64,000 nucleotides of DNA. Source: Aquila chrysaetos chrysaetos. Taxonomy: Eukaryota > Chordata > Aves > Accipitriformes > Accipitridae. This document shows, in pieces, positions 36,136 to 50,000 of the stretch. Made by a program: the position numbers and the translations under genes. The stretch spans positions 26,859,606 through 26,923,605 of the forward strand of contig NC_044012.1 in the NCBI RefSeq assembly GCF_900496995.4, given 5' to 3'. Positions within the stretch are counted from its first letter, which is position 1. Each line of letters begins with the position of its first letter. The notes below the pieces were generated by a model. It did not search any database, was not told where the DNA came from, and was given only the letters and a program-made list of their open reading frames with translations.

Positions 36136-39100
36136 GTGAGGGCGGGCGGACGGAGCTGGAGGCTGGAGGAGGAGGGAGAGGAATGGCGGCCGCGGCCATG
36201 AGGGCGGAAGCGGCCCGCGCTCGCCCGCCTCCCGGGTGCGGGCCCGGCCTGGCGCCGCGCCGCCGTGGGGGCTCCCGCCCGGCGCCGCGGGCGCTCTCCG
36301 CCCCGCTCCGGTTCCCTCCGGCTGTTCGCCCCCATTGTGTGCCGTGGGTTGGGCCGCCGGGCCTGCTGGGCCGCGGGACCGGGCGGTTCCGGCCCTGGCG
36401 TGTTCCCGGGGCCCGCCCGGCCCCGCCGCTGCCGGCGGTAACAATGGGGGCCGCGCTGCCCCGCTACCGCCGTGCTCTCGGGGCTGTTCGCGTGCGACCG
36501 GGCCCGCCTCCGGCACCTTTTCTTAGGCAGCGCCCCGGGGGCCGTTGCCGGCGGCAGCCCCTCGGTGCGGGGCGGGCCTCCACCGCCCGCCTGAAGCTCC
36601 CGGGCGATGCCGGTTCGGTGGCCCTTGAGAAGCCCCGGCCCGTGAGCGTGTGGCCCGCTCGAGGCGCCGTGCACGGCGTTTGCCTCCATGCCGGTTTGGG
36701 GTGCTCTTCCCGATAAAGCGCTGCACGTCGATGCTGAACTGGGGCCTCTGATAGCGTATGCGGGGGCATCGCCCCAAAATCTCGTACTCTGTGCACACGG
36801 GAGTTATTCGGTTTGCAGCCGCGATGGGTTCGCCCCAGAGGAAAACTCATAATGCTGATAAACCAACCCCCCACGTCATGCTCCTTCGGGTGCTTGTTCT
36901 GCCCCACGTTGCAGGAAAACCTTTCCAAATGCTTTGCCCTCTGTGGTCCTTTCCTTTGGAGCTTCAGAGTCTTTTGCACGTGTTAATTAAGCTGTGTTGG
37001 AGGGGGATGGAAATGCCAATTTTCTGTATTGACAGACAAGGGAAACCAAGGCTGGGATGTGCTGGGACTTGCCCAGCATCAGCCAGCAGGTCTGGCATAG
37101 CTGGGGATAGCGTATGTGACCGACAGATCCTTGTTCTAAAACTGTAACTTACCTGAAATTTTTAATAAAATGGACAGTTTGTTATGTTTTTGTATCACCT
37201 CTTTTTCTGGAGACTCCGCACTTCGCATTTCGTGTATCTGAGGTTTTCTCCTTTCTAGATGTGGAAGGCGAGTAGCAGAGTAGCCTGCAAAGAAAAAGGG
37301 GTAAATGCAGAGTGTGTCACATTTATTTGCAGCTTCTTTGAAGAAAAGATGTTGTAACCTGTAGCTGTGAAGCTGTTTCTTTTCTCTAAATCTTGTATGA
37401 ATGCATCGCTTTCCTGTTGTTCTGAAATGTAAGCGCTGGTCCGGTTTAATGCTGTTTCTCTGGTGTGGATCAGCCACCGATTTGCTTTGGCTGGAGTCGC
37501 CCTTTTTTATTGCATCCCTCATAGTGAATATATATATGGGTTTGCTCTTTTAAAAAAAACAAAACAAAAAAAAACCCACCATGTAAAACGCTTTTGATGA
37601 AGATTGTTTTGAACTGGTAAACTCATATTATCATCACTTCTGTGCGGGGCCAGTTCAAGTGTCAGGATAACCAAGATTTGCAGGTAAATGTTGCCTGTGA
37701 GCTGTACTGAAGTTACACGACTGAGGAGTAAATTAGCAGCAGCCAAGTCATCTTCCCTCAATGTAGCACATGGGGCGTTGCATGGGGACACCCGCTTACC
37801 CAATGGTCTCAGCCGGGTCAGGGCCTGGCTGATATTTCTATAATAGATGTTTTTCTTGTGGGTTTTTTGCATGTTAAAGAAAAAATAATCATGATTTAAT
37901 CGTGGCAGAAATGCAGCTGGGCAGAGCAGAGCGTGGCAGCTGTTGAACAATGCCCAGCCACGGCACAAAGGTTTGGGGCAGCAGACTGCTGGAACTGTAT
38001 CCTATTGAAATTGCAGATTAAGTTACTGCAAACGCGCAGGATTGCTTCCCTCTGGGCCTGCAGTTCTGCTGCCAAATTGGTTTAATGTGACAACTTGTTT
38101 GTGCGTGAAACACTTAGAACTGGAAGAGACGTAGTGGTGGAGAGCGAAAATAAATACTGTGGGGAAGAAGCCTGCATGGAGCGTGGGAGGGATGGCTCTG
38201 TAGCCCAGGAGGCTTTGTCTGCTCTGCCTTGGGTGAAGCCCAGGCTTGGTGCTCTCCCTTAAATCTGCTCAGTGTCACATGCAATTTGGGGGGTCCTGGT
38301 GACCAGACAGGTAGCTTGGGATTGTTTCCTGATAAGAAACCTTGGCACTGTATATCTGGAAAACTGTGGTTTTAAGTTGCCGTGAGGCATGGGTAGCTCT
38401 GAAGGGCAAACTTGTGAGGTTTTGTGGGAAGCTGCAGGAGCGATTGCACTTGAAAACTTGCCTGCAAAGGAAGGCTAGATGCTGATGGGAGCAGGAGTGG
38501 TGGCATGTGCATTGAGCCACGGTGTGGAGGTGACGTTAGGGTTTCCGTGCTCTTGGGTAAAGATCTCCCACCCCAGCTGAGCACTCCGCTTGTGGACTTT
38601 AACAAGAGACTCCCCAGTTGTTACCGGGCTGTTTGCTAACACTGCTTCTGAGCTTTCCATGCTTTGCATGCCAGGTCTTGCTCTGTGCTGCCACGTTGGT
38701 GTTCGCAAGCAACGTTTCAGATCATGTCCTGCAGGTCAGATTTTCTTGCTCGGGTTTCCTCCCCGCTCTTACGTTCCGTATGTGGCTCCTTCCCCTGTCC
38801 CAACCGTCTGCCTGCAGCATCAGCACCTGGAGCAGACCCTGCTGCTTTGGAGGAGGGTGTTGCAGTCTTGTTAACAAAATCAAAAAATATGAAGTTTGCA
38901 ATTATTGAGATTTCAGGGGCTTGGAAGTAGCAAGTCCTGCCAAGTGCCGTGGGATATGTGTGGCATCCCTTGTGCCTGGGAGACGATAGACAGGGTAAAA
39001 CTCATCAGTGCTGATCGTATTCTAACCATCTGGGTTGGACTCTTCCCCTGAAGACCAGCGTGAGGTTATAAAACTCCAATTCCTTTGGACACTCCATGGC

Positions 39101-39855
39101 CTGAGCTCTTGCTGGGTTTTGTTTTAAGAAGTTACCTAACAACGTTACTGGCTGTTATTCCTTGTTGACATCTAGTTCACTTTTTTGGTAGTTTTTTAAT
39201 CCAGAATACTCAGTTCAAGAAAACTTAATGTTTCCAGTTCTGGGGAATAATTGAAGCAAGCAAAAATGGGCAGTTATACAAGGGCGGTATTTTTTTAAAA
39301 CAATACCCATAAACATGTAGCACCACTTACTAGTGGAGCATTTTTGCTTCCCCTGCCCTGCTTTGAAGGCAGGAAGGGAGAAGGGGAAGTAGCTGATGTG
39401 TCTGAGGCTTTGAGATGTTCTGCTCTCCAAGTGAAGTTTCTTTGGAGCTTTTTTCAAGCATTCCTTGTTCCAGTTGATTGCTGTAGCCTCTTACAGCCCT
39501 GGTCATGGCAAATCCTTGCCTGCTCACACACTTGTGTTTTAGCAGCAAGTCATTAAACCCTTTACCCAAAGTACTTCTGCTCCTGGGTCCTGATTGCTCC
39601 CACCTGGGTGCAGGTGATGTTTCATTTGGAGCATTCTGCTGTGGTAGTGGTGGAGAAACCTCAAGAAGTACAAGTCTTGGGAGCATGTGGAAATGGTAGA
39701 GCGGCCTGCCATGGCTTTGGGGGAAGCAGTGGGGAGGGTGGGGGCCTGCAACGGCTTTGCTGGCTGCCTTGCCCATGCAATCGTTCAGTCTTGTCACTGC
39801 CTTTTGTTTTTGGTTTCTAACAGTCTGTTCTCTCTTCTCCCCTGACCCACCACAG
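36136..39855 (+). other. UBAP2L intron 1
   Basis: A 3.7-kb intron, CpG-rich for its first 600 bases and then ordinary AT-balanced sequence. I see no additional gene, RNA or recognisable repeat in it. It ends with acceptor CCCACCACAG. Confidence 0.7.
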
Positions 39856-39895
39856 AGTTCTACCTTGTAAATACTGTTATTTGTATATACTGTAA

Positions 39896-42800
39896 ATGAT
39901 GACATCGGTGGGCACTAACCGAGCCCGGGGGAACTGGGAGCAGACACAGACACAGAGCCAGACACAGCACAAGCAGCGGCCGCAGGTAAGGGCAGCGTCC
40001 ATGGAAACCAGTTAGCTTGGAGGTGGAGACCTGGCACTCCTGCCTGGCCCAGCACTAACAGCTGGGCTTGGCCTAACGAACTTCCTGTGTGCTGCAGGGT
40101 GCTGCTTGCAGAGCCAGGTTAATTGGGCGGCCACTGATGGTGGGGTTTCTGCATCGGTGTCTCCAGGCAGGAGCCGGGGCTGAGATTTGGTTTTACTTCT
40201 ATCTGACCATTCCCTGTTCACTTTAATGAATGCAAGTGGCTGAGAAGCCACCTGCAGTGGGTTCTGGTGTTCTGGTGGTGGTAAGGTCTGCCTCAAAGTG
40301 GACATAGTTTAGGTGATTGTCGCTCACCTGGTGCCGTGAGGCCATCCAGCAGTATGTCCCTTTCTTCCAGACTCCCCTCTCTTGCTCCTCTTCTGTCTGA
40401 CTTTCTCTCTGAAGCTTTCCTCTTTCTGACCCTTGTTTGTGCCTCCTCTTCATCATATTGATTCCTTTCCAGAGATCTCAGGGAAGCGGTATGGCCTTTG
40501 GAGGAAGGTTTGTTGGAAATGCGCCACTCTAACTGCGTGCTCTCTCTACATTCAATTTCTTTAGGCTACTGCGGAACAGATTCGACTTGCGCAGATGATT
40601 TCGGACCACAATGACGCTGACTTTGAGGAGAAGGTGAAACAAGTGAGTGCAGAAAGTGAGGGTGAACCCTGACAGGAAGACAAGATTGATGTTGAGAGTA
40701 CCCTGAATGCTGGGTGGGGTGGGGGGAGGGATGTGGCTGGCTGCTCTCTGAATTTCCTTGGACTGGCTTGTTCCCCAGAACGCAGGGAACAGTGTTATCC
40801 TGAGAAAAGGAGGTTAAAGGTTGGGTTGTGATGAAACAACAGTAACTCAGAAATTCCCAGCCTCAGTTACTTCTGGTTGAGGAGTCATAATTAAGCTGAG
40901 AAGGCTGGGGAGACTCCCAAACCCTGATACTTCTTTGTAGGATTTCTGCTTTGGGATTCAACTTGCCTCCTAAGAGATCCATAGAGATTTTGGTGCCTTC
41001 TTGGTTTGGAACACGCTGACCATGGTGTTGTCTTCTCTATAGCTGATCGACATCACAGGCAAGAACCAGGATGAGTGTGTGATTGCTCTGCATGACTGCA
41101 ACGGAGATGTTAACAGAGCCATCAACGTGCTGCTGGAGGGCAATCCGGACACGGTAGGATTGGGTCCTGTAACTCTGGTGAGGCCTAGTTCAGTGTAACT
41201 GCATATTTGGAGACAAGACATACAGTAATGTCTAGCTAATGAGAGCCAAAATGACTGACTAGTTCCACAAGTAGCATATAGAGTGTGATTGTGTCCTGGC
41301 TTCTTAACATTGCTCTCTGTAGGCTTGCACAGAATGCGAGCGTGGCCAGCAGGCCCAAAGGAATAGAGGGGAAAATGCAGTAAATCATTTACTTCCTATT
41401 CCTTTGAATTCCAAGCACTTTGACAACAGTACAGTTGCATCTGTATAAGCTTTCACACTGCTGTGAGTGTAAAGTACCTTATCTTTTCCCACGAGGGCTG
41501 AGTGACCTGTGTTGAAAGGCAGGTATGTGTCAGCTGTGGTTTCTTTCTGTTAGAGTAATGCAGTGTTTCTGGCCCTAAATACTCGCTTTTCAGCGATGCG
41601 CTGACTGGCTTGTGTGCCGCTGCCCGTGTCACATTTTTGATGGTCTTTTTGCTGTTTGTTTTCTGTGGACTTAGGCTCAACTCCTGTCACTTGTGCAGGT
41701 GCCTGTCTCAGGCAAGCCGAAGTCAGCTCTGAGAACAAGTGAGCACTTGCTTAGGTGGACCTTCCACCTCGTGTGCGGGATGTCATTCATTTTGTGACAG
41801 ACAGCAGAGATGCAAGTTCTGTACAGCCCAGTAAAAAGCCTACAAATATCAGGTCCTTCCAAACTGCCACTGACCAAACATATCTTCCCAGCACCCTGGT
41901 CTGGCTGAAGCTGACTCAACTCTTTGTAGAGTTGAGGCTCCAAATGTCACTTCAGAATATTATGTATTAGCTCATTTTTTTTCTCATTATTAGCCCTGAG
42001 CGTAGATGGATGAGCTGGATACCTCAGACTATATTCTGTGTAACGTAGCTGCTCCCCAGTGTCAGGTGCTTTGCTAGCTTTGGCACCAGCCAAGTTCAGT
42101 ACAGCGCACATAAGCATTCTTCCTTGCCATTAGAGAGCCCTTTCCATTGACAACTGAACAAAATAGCTGTTGGAAAATCCTTTTAGAAAGGGGGATGATA
42201 GGAATGTGCATTGCTGAGGCAAAGCTCTGCTGTGACTGTATTTGCCTCCACATCCCTTGTAACTGGTGGCTTCTAGTTAAACGACAAACCCCTGTAATCA
42301 CAATTGCATTTCCTAGATAAACACATTGCTCATGAAAATAGCATCCAGGATAGTGTGCAGCAAACTGCGTTATGTAGCAGTACCTCCTTTATTTGAGCAG
42401 CTGAAACGCCCAGCAGTGTGAGATACACAGGGCAAGGCACGGCTACTGCGGAAGATTTGTAGAGGCAGAAACAGAGTTGGCAGAGCAAAGCCCTTGAGTG
42501 CCTGCCACTTCTCCAGCCTGCAGTGCCATGGGGGGCCTGTGAGCTGGTACCTGCATCACTGAGCACAGGCAGCATCTGCACTGTAATTGGTCAAAGGTCT
42601 TGGAGCTGCTTCTGGCCTGGATTCAGCTTGTGCAGCAATCCTGTAAAGGGGATTTTCTGATAAGAAACAGACTTGCTAATTGCTCAGGTACTCCCATGCT
42701 GATGAAGACAGCTCACCTGCTGAGCTAGTTACTCATAATGTACTGTATTTCAAACAGTAAAGGAGCTGGCGTGATCTTAGGATTGGGTTAGACTTGGCTT

Positions 42801-45800
42801 AAAATTACAGTATTCAAAGCAAATGTTTTCCTAAATTTCCTTCTGAGCCAGATACCTATGGAGAGAGACTTCAGAAGCCTTGGGTTTGAAGGCAGTTTGT
42901 GCCTCTGTTTTTTTTGTCACTGTCCCTGCATGTTGCCATCTGAAACCAGCTGTTTACTTGTCTGCCAGTTATGTTTTCAGGTGTTTGTCAATGACTTGTG
43001 ACTATTTTTAATTGTTCGAATAGTGTGCAGCATCAGAGTATGAAACCACTACAGACTGTCATAAAGTACACCAATGCAGGCCCACAGCAATAAGCTAGAG
43101 GCGTGCTTAAGTTTTTAGTTGAGCTTGGGATGACTTGAACTTGCCTGTTGGATAAATTCTGTGTTACTCTTCTCCTTATGAGCTGCTATTTAGGGAAGAG
43201 GTTTTGTTAAATCACTGCATCTGAGAGAGTAACTTACCCCAAAATCTTGACTGCAGACACTTTGGAACATTTACCTGGGTTATTCTGAGAGCTCCCCAAA
43301 ACAGTGACCTATATGAAATGGGAGGGTTTTTTTTCCCCCTAAAAAGGGTAAATTTATCCACGCTTTGAACTTGAGTAAGTATTATGCCCGCTCTACTTAA
43401 GAGGTTTAGTAGATCTTTGCAGAAATAGAATAACTCATCTCTGTTACCTCAAACTGCATGCCAGTCAGCTGTAAGAAGGCTTTCCTTGAAGGAAAAAGCT
43501 GTACTGTGTGTAGGCTGATAGACTCTTCTGAAAAAAAAAAAAAAAAATTGGGCTGGAAACCATTTTTCTGGAGACAGTTGCTATATTCTCTGTAGCATGT
43601 TTCAATATGTGTGTATTTGCATCTTGCATCGATCAAATTATGATTAACTTTTTTCCCCTCTGCAAACCTTCAGCATTCCTGGGAAATGGTTGGGAAGAAG
43701 AAGGGTGTCTCAGGACAGAAGGAGAGTGGACAGGCAGAACCCAGTGAAGAAAGCAAAGAAAACCGGGAGAGGGATCGGGATTTCAGCAGACGACGTGGCG
43801 GGCCACCGAGGCGGGGGCGAGGTGCCAGCCGTGGAAGAGAGTGTATGGACCTGCCCTTTAATAACACCCGTAACTGTCATGGTGCATGCCGAGGCACTTT
43901 GTGCTGCATAAAAGCTGTCAGTAAAGCTTCTTGGGCAGATGCATCTTCAAGAAAAAACATCCTTGCGTGATCTGATGCTCCCCTGTCTGAGATGGTTCCT
44001 TGGGTGATACCCTCGATACCATCAGCTTAAATAAAAGGAAGTTATGGGAGTGTTTGATGGTGTGGTCTCCCACACAGCCACTGTGCTTTGGTGTTTGAGG
44101 TCTGGTCTTGTATCCTCCTTAAAGCAGGATGAATCTTGAAATTGTCTTTGCATTGTTCTGTCTTTCAGTTCGGGGCCAGGAGAATGGACTAGATGGTGGT
44201 AAGAGTGGAGGATCTTCTGGAAGAGGCACAGAAAGAGGGAGGCGGGGACGTGGCCGAGGCAGAGGTACACATGGGGTTTGAGGTCAGAGAGGGTGGGAGG
44301 AGAAAAATTACATCAGCGAGTCTATCTCCTCCATGAGGTTTGAAAGCCTCTTTTATGGGAGGAATTGCCAAACTGAAAATTAAGTGCTTGATTTTTCTGT
44401 TCTTATGCTTACACTTGGTGCCTACATGTTGCTTCCCCATCTTAAGCATGCTAGAAACAGTATATCATTCTTACATCCCATCCGTGAAGTTGGAAAAAAA
44501 ATAGGGCTTTAGAGGTGGGAAGTTAAAAAGAAACTAAGGTGGCTGTTTGGCAGGTGGGCCAATTGCTTGTTAGCAACAGAATGCGGATCCTCCTCGTTCT
44601 TGCACATGGGTCTCTGACCACCATTGCTGTGCAAACGCTTGGCTTGGTTTTTAAATACTCAGTGGCAGAAATTCATTTTTCCACAAAATTTGTGCTGCTC
44701 AGGAATTGTTGCTGAGGACATACACTGCAGAAATCAGAACCTGGGGTCTGGTACTTATGGTTTGTGCCAGCTGGAGACCTCATCTGAGCCTGGAATCATG
44801 CATTGTTGATTATACTGCCAGCCAGCTGAGGTCATTCCCATACATATAAAGACACTGCTGGAAGTCCCATCAACTCAGGAAGATCCTCACTACTTTCATA
44901 TTCTGGGCATCAGAACTCCATATGTTGTTCAAATGTTTCTTTTCCTGGTGATGCAGAGCCAAGAGAGATGCTCAGCAGTACGTGTGTGTATATTTTATAG
45001 GTGGCTCTGGAAGGCGAGGGGGAAGATTTTCTGCCCAAGGCATGGGGTAAGTTTCACTGGTGCAAACCACTGCAAAAATAAAAGTCTTTGTACACGAATA
45101 GTACTGTTTGTGTCATTTTTGTTCTGATTTTCCTTTTTTTGTTAATAAAGACAAAACTGCATCATGCTAACTTAAATCTGGAATGGCTGGTGTAGCTCAA
45201 GCATACCTCTGCTGAGAACTGTCTTTTGAGACTTTGAGATGTGTTATGGTCTGAATAAAACCAGTTGCTTTGAAAATGCTTAGGGAGAGGGAGTAAAAAT
45301 TTCCATCCTTGTATTTCTTACAGAACTTTCAACCCAGCTGACTATGCTGAGCCAGCCGGCACGGATGAGAACTACGGGAATAGCAACAACAACACATGGA
45401 ACAACACTGGCAGCTTTGAGCCGGATGATGGCACAAGTAAGTGGTCTTCATGCGCATTTGCTGTTTTCTATTTAGAGGGTAAGTGGATTTTGTGTCCATC
45501 CAGTTGCACCAAAGAGGTTCTGGGTAGGTTTTTGGCTCAGGGATGGAGGAACGGGTTGTTGGCTCAGAGATGGATTTCAGTGACCCTGTTTCTTTGCACC
45601 TGGAGGTGCCTTTGCAGCAGTTAGGGTGACCATGTTGGAAACTGGGAGCTGGATGATTGTTCTGGTCTGAGCTTGTGTGTGCTGTTGCCTAACAGAGGCA
45701 CGGGAACAGTTGCCTCCACTTGTTTTCCAGTAGAAACCATGCTGCCTCTTTGGAAGAGTCTTTTTTATAAACTGTAGCATGTTAAACACATGCAAGTTCT

Positions 45801-47024
45801 CCCAATATTTGGTGCATCCTCCAGAGAATATCACTTGGAGTTCAGATGTCTTGCTCTTGGTATGGGGAGCATTCTGTCTTTCATGGTCATCTTGCCCAAA
45901 CTGCTGTAGAATGAGACCTTGTTACAGAAAGCTCACTGAAAAGAAGTCTTCATTGCTTCCTTGTTGAAGCAAACGTTTCTTCACTGGGCAGTTCGTGAAT
46001 ACTGATCTGCCCTTGCATGTTCTCTTGCATTGGAAAAATGGTACTTTTTTTTTTGTTTCAAGTATGCACACTATTGTAAGACACAAGTGAACTCAGATTT
46101 TGCAGTGTGATAACTGGACAGAGTCACAAGGGACAATCCTTAATCGTAAGTAGTCTATTTGTGTGGGTTTTTTAAGAGTGGTTGTGGGGCGTTTTTTTTG
46201 TGGAGCAATCTTGCACCACTGTGAAGTCAAACCATTTTGCCCTGATTTTTGAGCATTCAAGTAAATACTGCATCTTAGTTATAAGAAGCATTCACAACAG
46301 TATTAATGTTGCTTTAGGCCACTTCCACATTTCTTGTATTTGCTGAAAAACTGATAGCTTTGGTAAGAGGGAAATAAAGTACTGTAAACTGTGATACCTT
46401 TTACTATGCGTTGTTAGTGCAGGGGTTATTTGGTTGGTTTGTGTTCTGGTGTGTTTTTGTTTGGGGGTTGGTTGTTTGTTGTTTTTTCTAGAAAACAGCT
46501 GTTTTGAAAGGGGAAAAATAAGCATGGCTTTGTAAAACACTAGCAGATTGATCATCATCTTGCTGACTGAGAAATGGAGTTTTAAATACTGGAGAGAGTA
46601 GTGTAGGCATGTGTTGAGGGCAATGGGTACACTTGTCTCTGGAGGAAAAAGGGATGGAAGTGGATGAGCTCTATGTGCTGGAAACTTAACTGTCTAGTCT
46701 GAACAGGCTTGTGTGTTTGGGGCTTTTTTTTTCTGTGTTGGTGTTTTGTGGAATTGTGGAACAAAGTGGTTTAGAGTGTGGTTGGGAGGAATTAAAGATT
46801 TTTCTGATGGAACAACTCAAATCTGCTCTAGTACTACAACACAGCTGTAAATTTTATCATGCAACTATGCTGTTCACCTGTTTTGTGTGTGGTTGTTTTG
46901 TTTCCATTTTAGTAGCTGCAGGTGTCTCTTTAAATTAACAATATCCACAGGTACAATGTGACTGGTGTACATGGGGGCAGTGAAACTTGCCTTCGCTTCA
47001 AGTCAAAATTTCACTGGTTGTCTG

Positions 47025-47066
<42 letters not shown>

Positions 47067-50000
47067 TTTGTTTCAGGACTTGATTTCATTGGGGGTGAGG
47101 GGTCAAATTATCCCCGAAAATTTGACACTGCTCCTGGTACGATACATCCAGGTGCATTAACTACCCCGGATACCTTTACTTTATAGCTTTTTAAAAAAAA
47201 ACCAAACTGAAATATCTGTGGATATGTCATTCTTCTCTCTCTTAATTTGTTAATTTTAATGAATATTTTACACTTGTTCTGACTGTGCTTTTACTAATGC
47301 TGACACCTTGAATGTAAATTGGGAGAGGTTAACCCAAATTCTTGTGGATTATGTAAATTTTAACTTCAGCCACTGCTTCTCAGCACCCAGAGCAGCTCTG
47401 TGTCCACAGCACTGATGACAGAGTATCCCACCCGAGGGCAGGAACTGCGAGGCAGCTTAGTTGTATTCTGCTTGTCTTACATCCAGAAAGCTGTGACTTG
47501 CTGTTGTCCCTGTGCCATTTCCCTGGTGTGGCAGTTCAATTCTGCAGCGATTACTTCACTGGCCTCCCCGCTATGTTTCTGCTTAGGGTCAAAACACTGC
47601 TGCAAGGGGAATTAGTCTTGCTAAACTATCTCAGTGCTTTGCCTCTGCTTACAGTTACCTCTTGATGTGCTTGATGGCTGCTTTGGCATGCTCTTGCTGC
47701 CTGGCTGCTCTTCTTCACCTGAGCAGACCTGCCCTGCAGTTGAAGATGACGGTGGATTTTGAGATGACCGGGATGCTTGATGGCAAAGCTGCTCAGTGCC
47801 TGGCCACTTTATTTCCTACTGTTATACCTTTATGCCTTATGAAGCCAAGAGACACCCATGAGATGATCCAGTTTGTCTTATACCTACTGAATCCCACTGG
47901 TGTCCATAACGAGGCCAAAATTGTGTTTGATTAATGTCTTCATCTAACCAGAGGTCTGGAAGTCGAGGCGAAGGGCCCTTCTGGAGGAACTTGCCACTTT
48001 GCTCTGGAAGGTTAGGACAGGAGGAGGAGTGTTGAGGCTGTAGAGTCTCTTTTGCAGGGGCCCAGAAGCAGACGTACTTGGAGTGCTTCTGTTGCTTTGG
48101 AGCATCTCCTGGTTCTCATCTCTGGGTTAATCTTTAACTCTTGCAGGCAGCACAAGGCAGTCTGCTCCAGTGCTGCCATTGTGTTTTTGCCACACTTTGG
48201 CTTTGTTTGGATTTACATTCCTTTGAGGTGCAGAGTGGGGGGATTTGGGTCTCGCCCTTCCAGGCTGGTGCATGGAACATGTATCCAGTCATTGAGATAG
48301 TGGCAGATTACCTGATGAGCTGTGGGAGGAGCAAGCTGGTTGCTTATCTCCCAGTTTAAAATTAAAAGATAATGTATTGGGGAGGTAAAAAAAAAAAAAT
48401 CTTGAAGACACATGGGATTTTTTTCTTCGGCACATTCATATTTGCAAATGCCTATTGACTTTAATTTTTTTCCCCTTTTCCTGGTTTGAGGAGCTAAAGA
48501 CCAGTGGCTCTTTGAAGGGCTTTCTTAAAAGAGAGAGGAGGGATTGCCATTCAGAAGACAACACTTCTGAAATGGTGATAGAAGTCTCAGGGCATTACTT
48601 GCATTGCAGCTCTCCCCTTTGGAAGACCTTGATGGAGAGCGATACACTCGTTTTCTTTTAAAAAAAACTAAACATGCTGTGCTGGTTAGGAAGCTTTCTG
48701 GAGCATTTCTGGCAAATGCCTGGCTGTACATTACAGGTCTTTGGTTTTCCATTTGTCCCTTCGTGTGTAAGGAGCACAAAGCCATGCTGAATAGGTGTCC
48801 ATTACTCAAGAAGTAGACTTGCCAGGAAAGCCCCATCAATGGCTACTCTTCATCTGCAGGATTTCCTTCTGCTTTTTGTGCTGCTTTGCTTTTCTTCTCA
48901 TTTCCCCCAAGTGAGCAAGACTAAGAGAGCCCTGTGCAGTGCTCCTACATGCACAAACTCTTCTTGGGGCAACTCACCTGGCTTCCTGCTCTCCCCTGCC
49001 AACTGCCCAACTCACCCAAGCACCTCCAGCTCCCACTTCATCTCTTGAGTAAGGGTTGAGCTGGTAGGATCTTTATGATCTATGAAAATCTGGAAAGGAG
49101 CCTTCCTGCTACTGCTGTGAGGGCACCAAAAAATCTAAGGAATGATGGAATCTGGGTTTTTAAACCCCAGATGTGTTTTGCATTGAATGTGTTGAACTCC
49201 TCCTGATGCTTCTGCCTGGGGAGGAAGGGGTAGTGTGCCTTGAGACTCCTGGTACTCAGGGAAGTTATGTTGGTTTAATATCTGTATTTCTAACATGAAT
49301 ATTAAAAAAACCAATAATAATAATCCAGGAAGGCTTCTTGAATTGGCTCAACTTGTCAGGCAAAACAAAACACCCAACAAAATAACAATGAAAAAAGAAT
49401 AATTAATGGATAATATACCTATTTCATGCACTAAATCCCCCACTTCTAGACAAGTAGTTGTTTAGATATTTTGGCCTCATAATTGAATTGTATATGGGAA
49501 AATCTGCTCTATTCTTCCCCTCAAAATCTCAGCGAGCCTGATTGTGTCCTGCAGAAAAATCCACAATGTTCTCATTCCCCATGTGCTGTGTTTTTATGCT
49601 GTAAAATGCTTTCAGCTTATAAAAGGGCTGATGCCAACTTGTTCCGTCCTTGTAAATGTCTCCAAGGTTAACTCTGGCTGTGTCGGGTTTTGTTCACCTG
49701 GTTTGCATGGGCTGAAAACAAGCTGTACAAAACAGGGCTGGTTTTGTGTTCTGAGTTTTTTGGGATGTAAAAAGCTCCTGCTTTCCACCCACACCAAATT
49801 TTAAGTTGTCTAATGAATTCAGAAGTCACCACGTAGTATTCAAAGTACTGAGGCTAAACTGTGATGGACAGAACAAGTTGAAGATGTGGCCAGCCAAAAC
49901 TTTTTCCAGTAATTTTGCTCTCATACAAATTGTGCTGTGCTGGATTGCGGCTGAAATCTTGTGCTTTTCTCCCTGATGTTTTAAGCTACTCACTTTGAGC

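Noticed and set aside
35875-36716. Open frames of 170-235 residues in the UBAP2L/C1orf43 CpG island
   Set aside because: Arg/Ala/Gly/Pro-rich translations of CpG-island DNA on both strands at once; no conserved protein.
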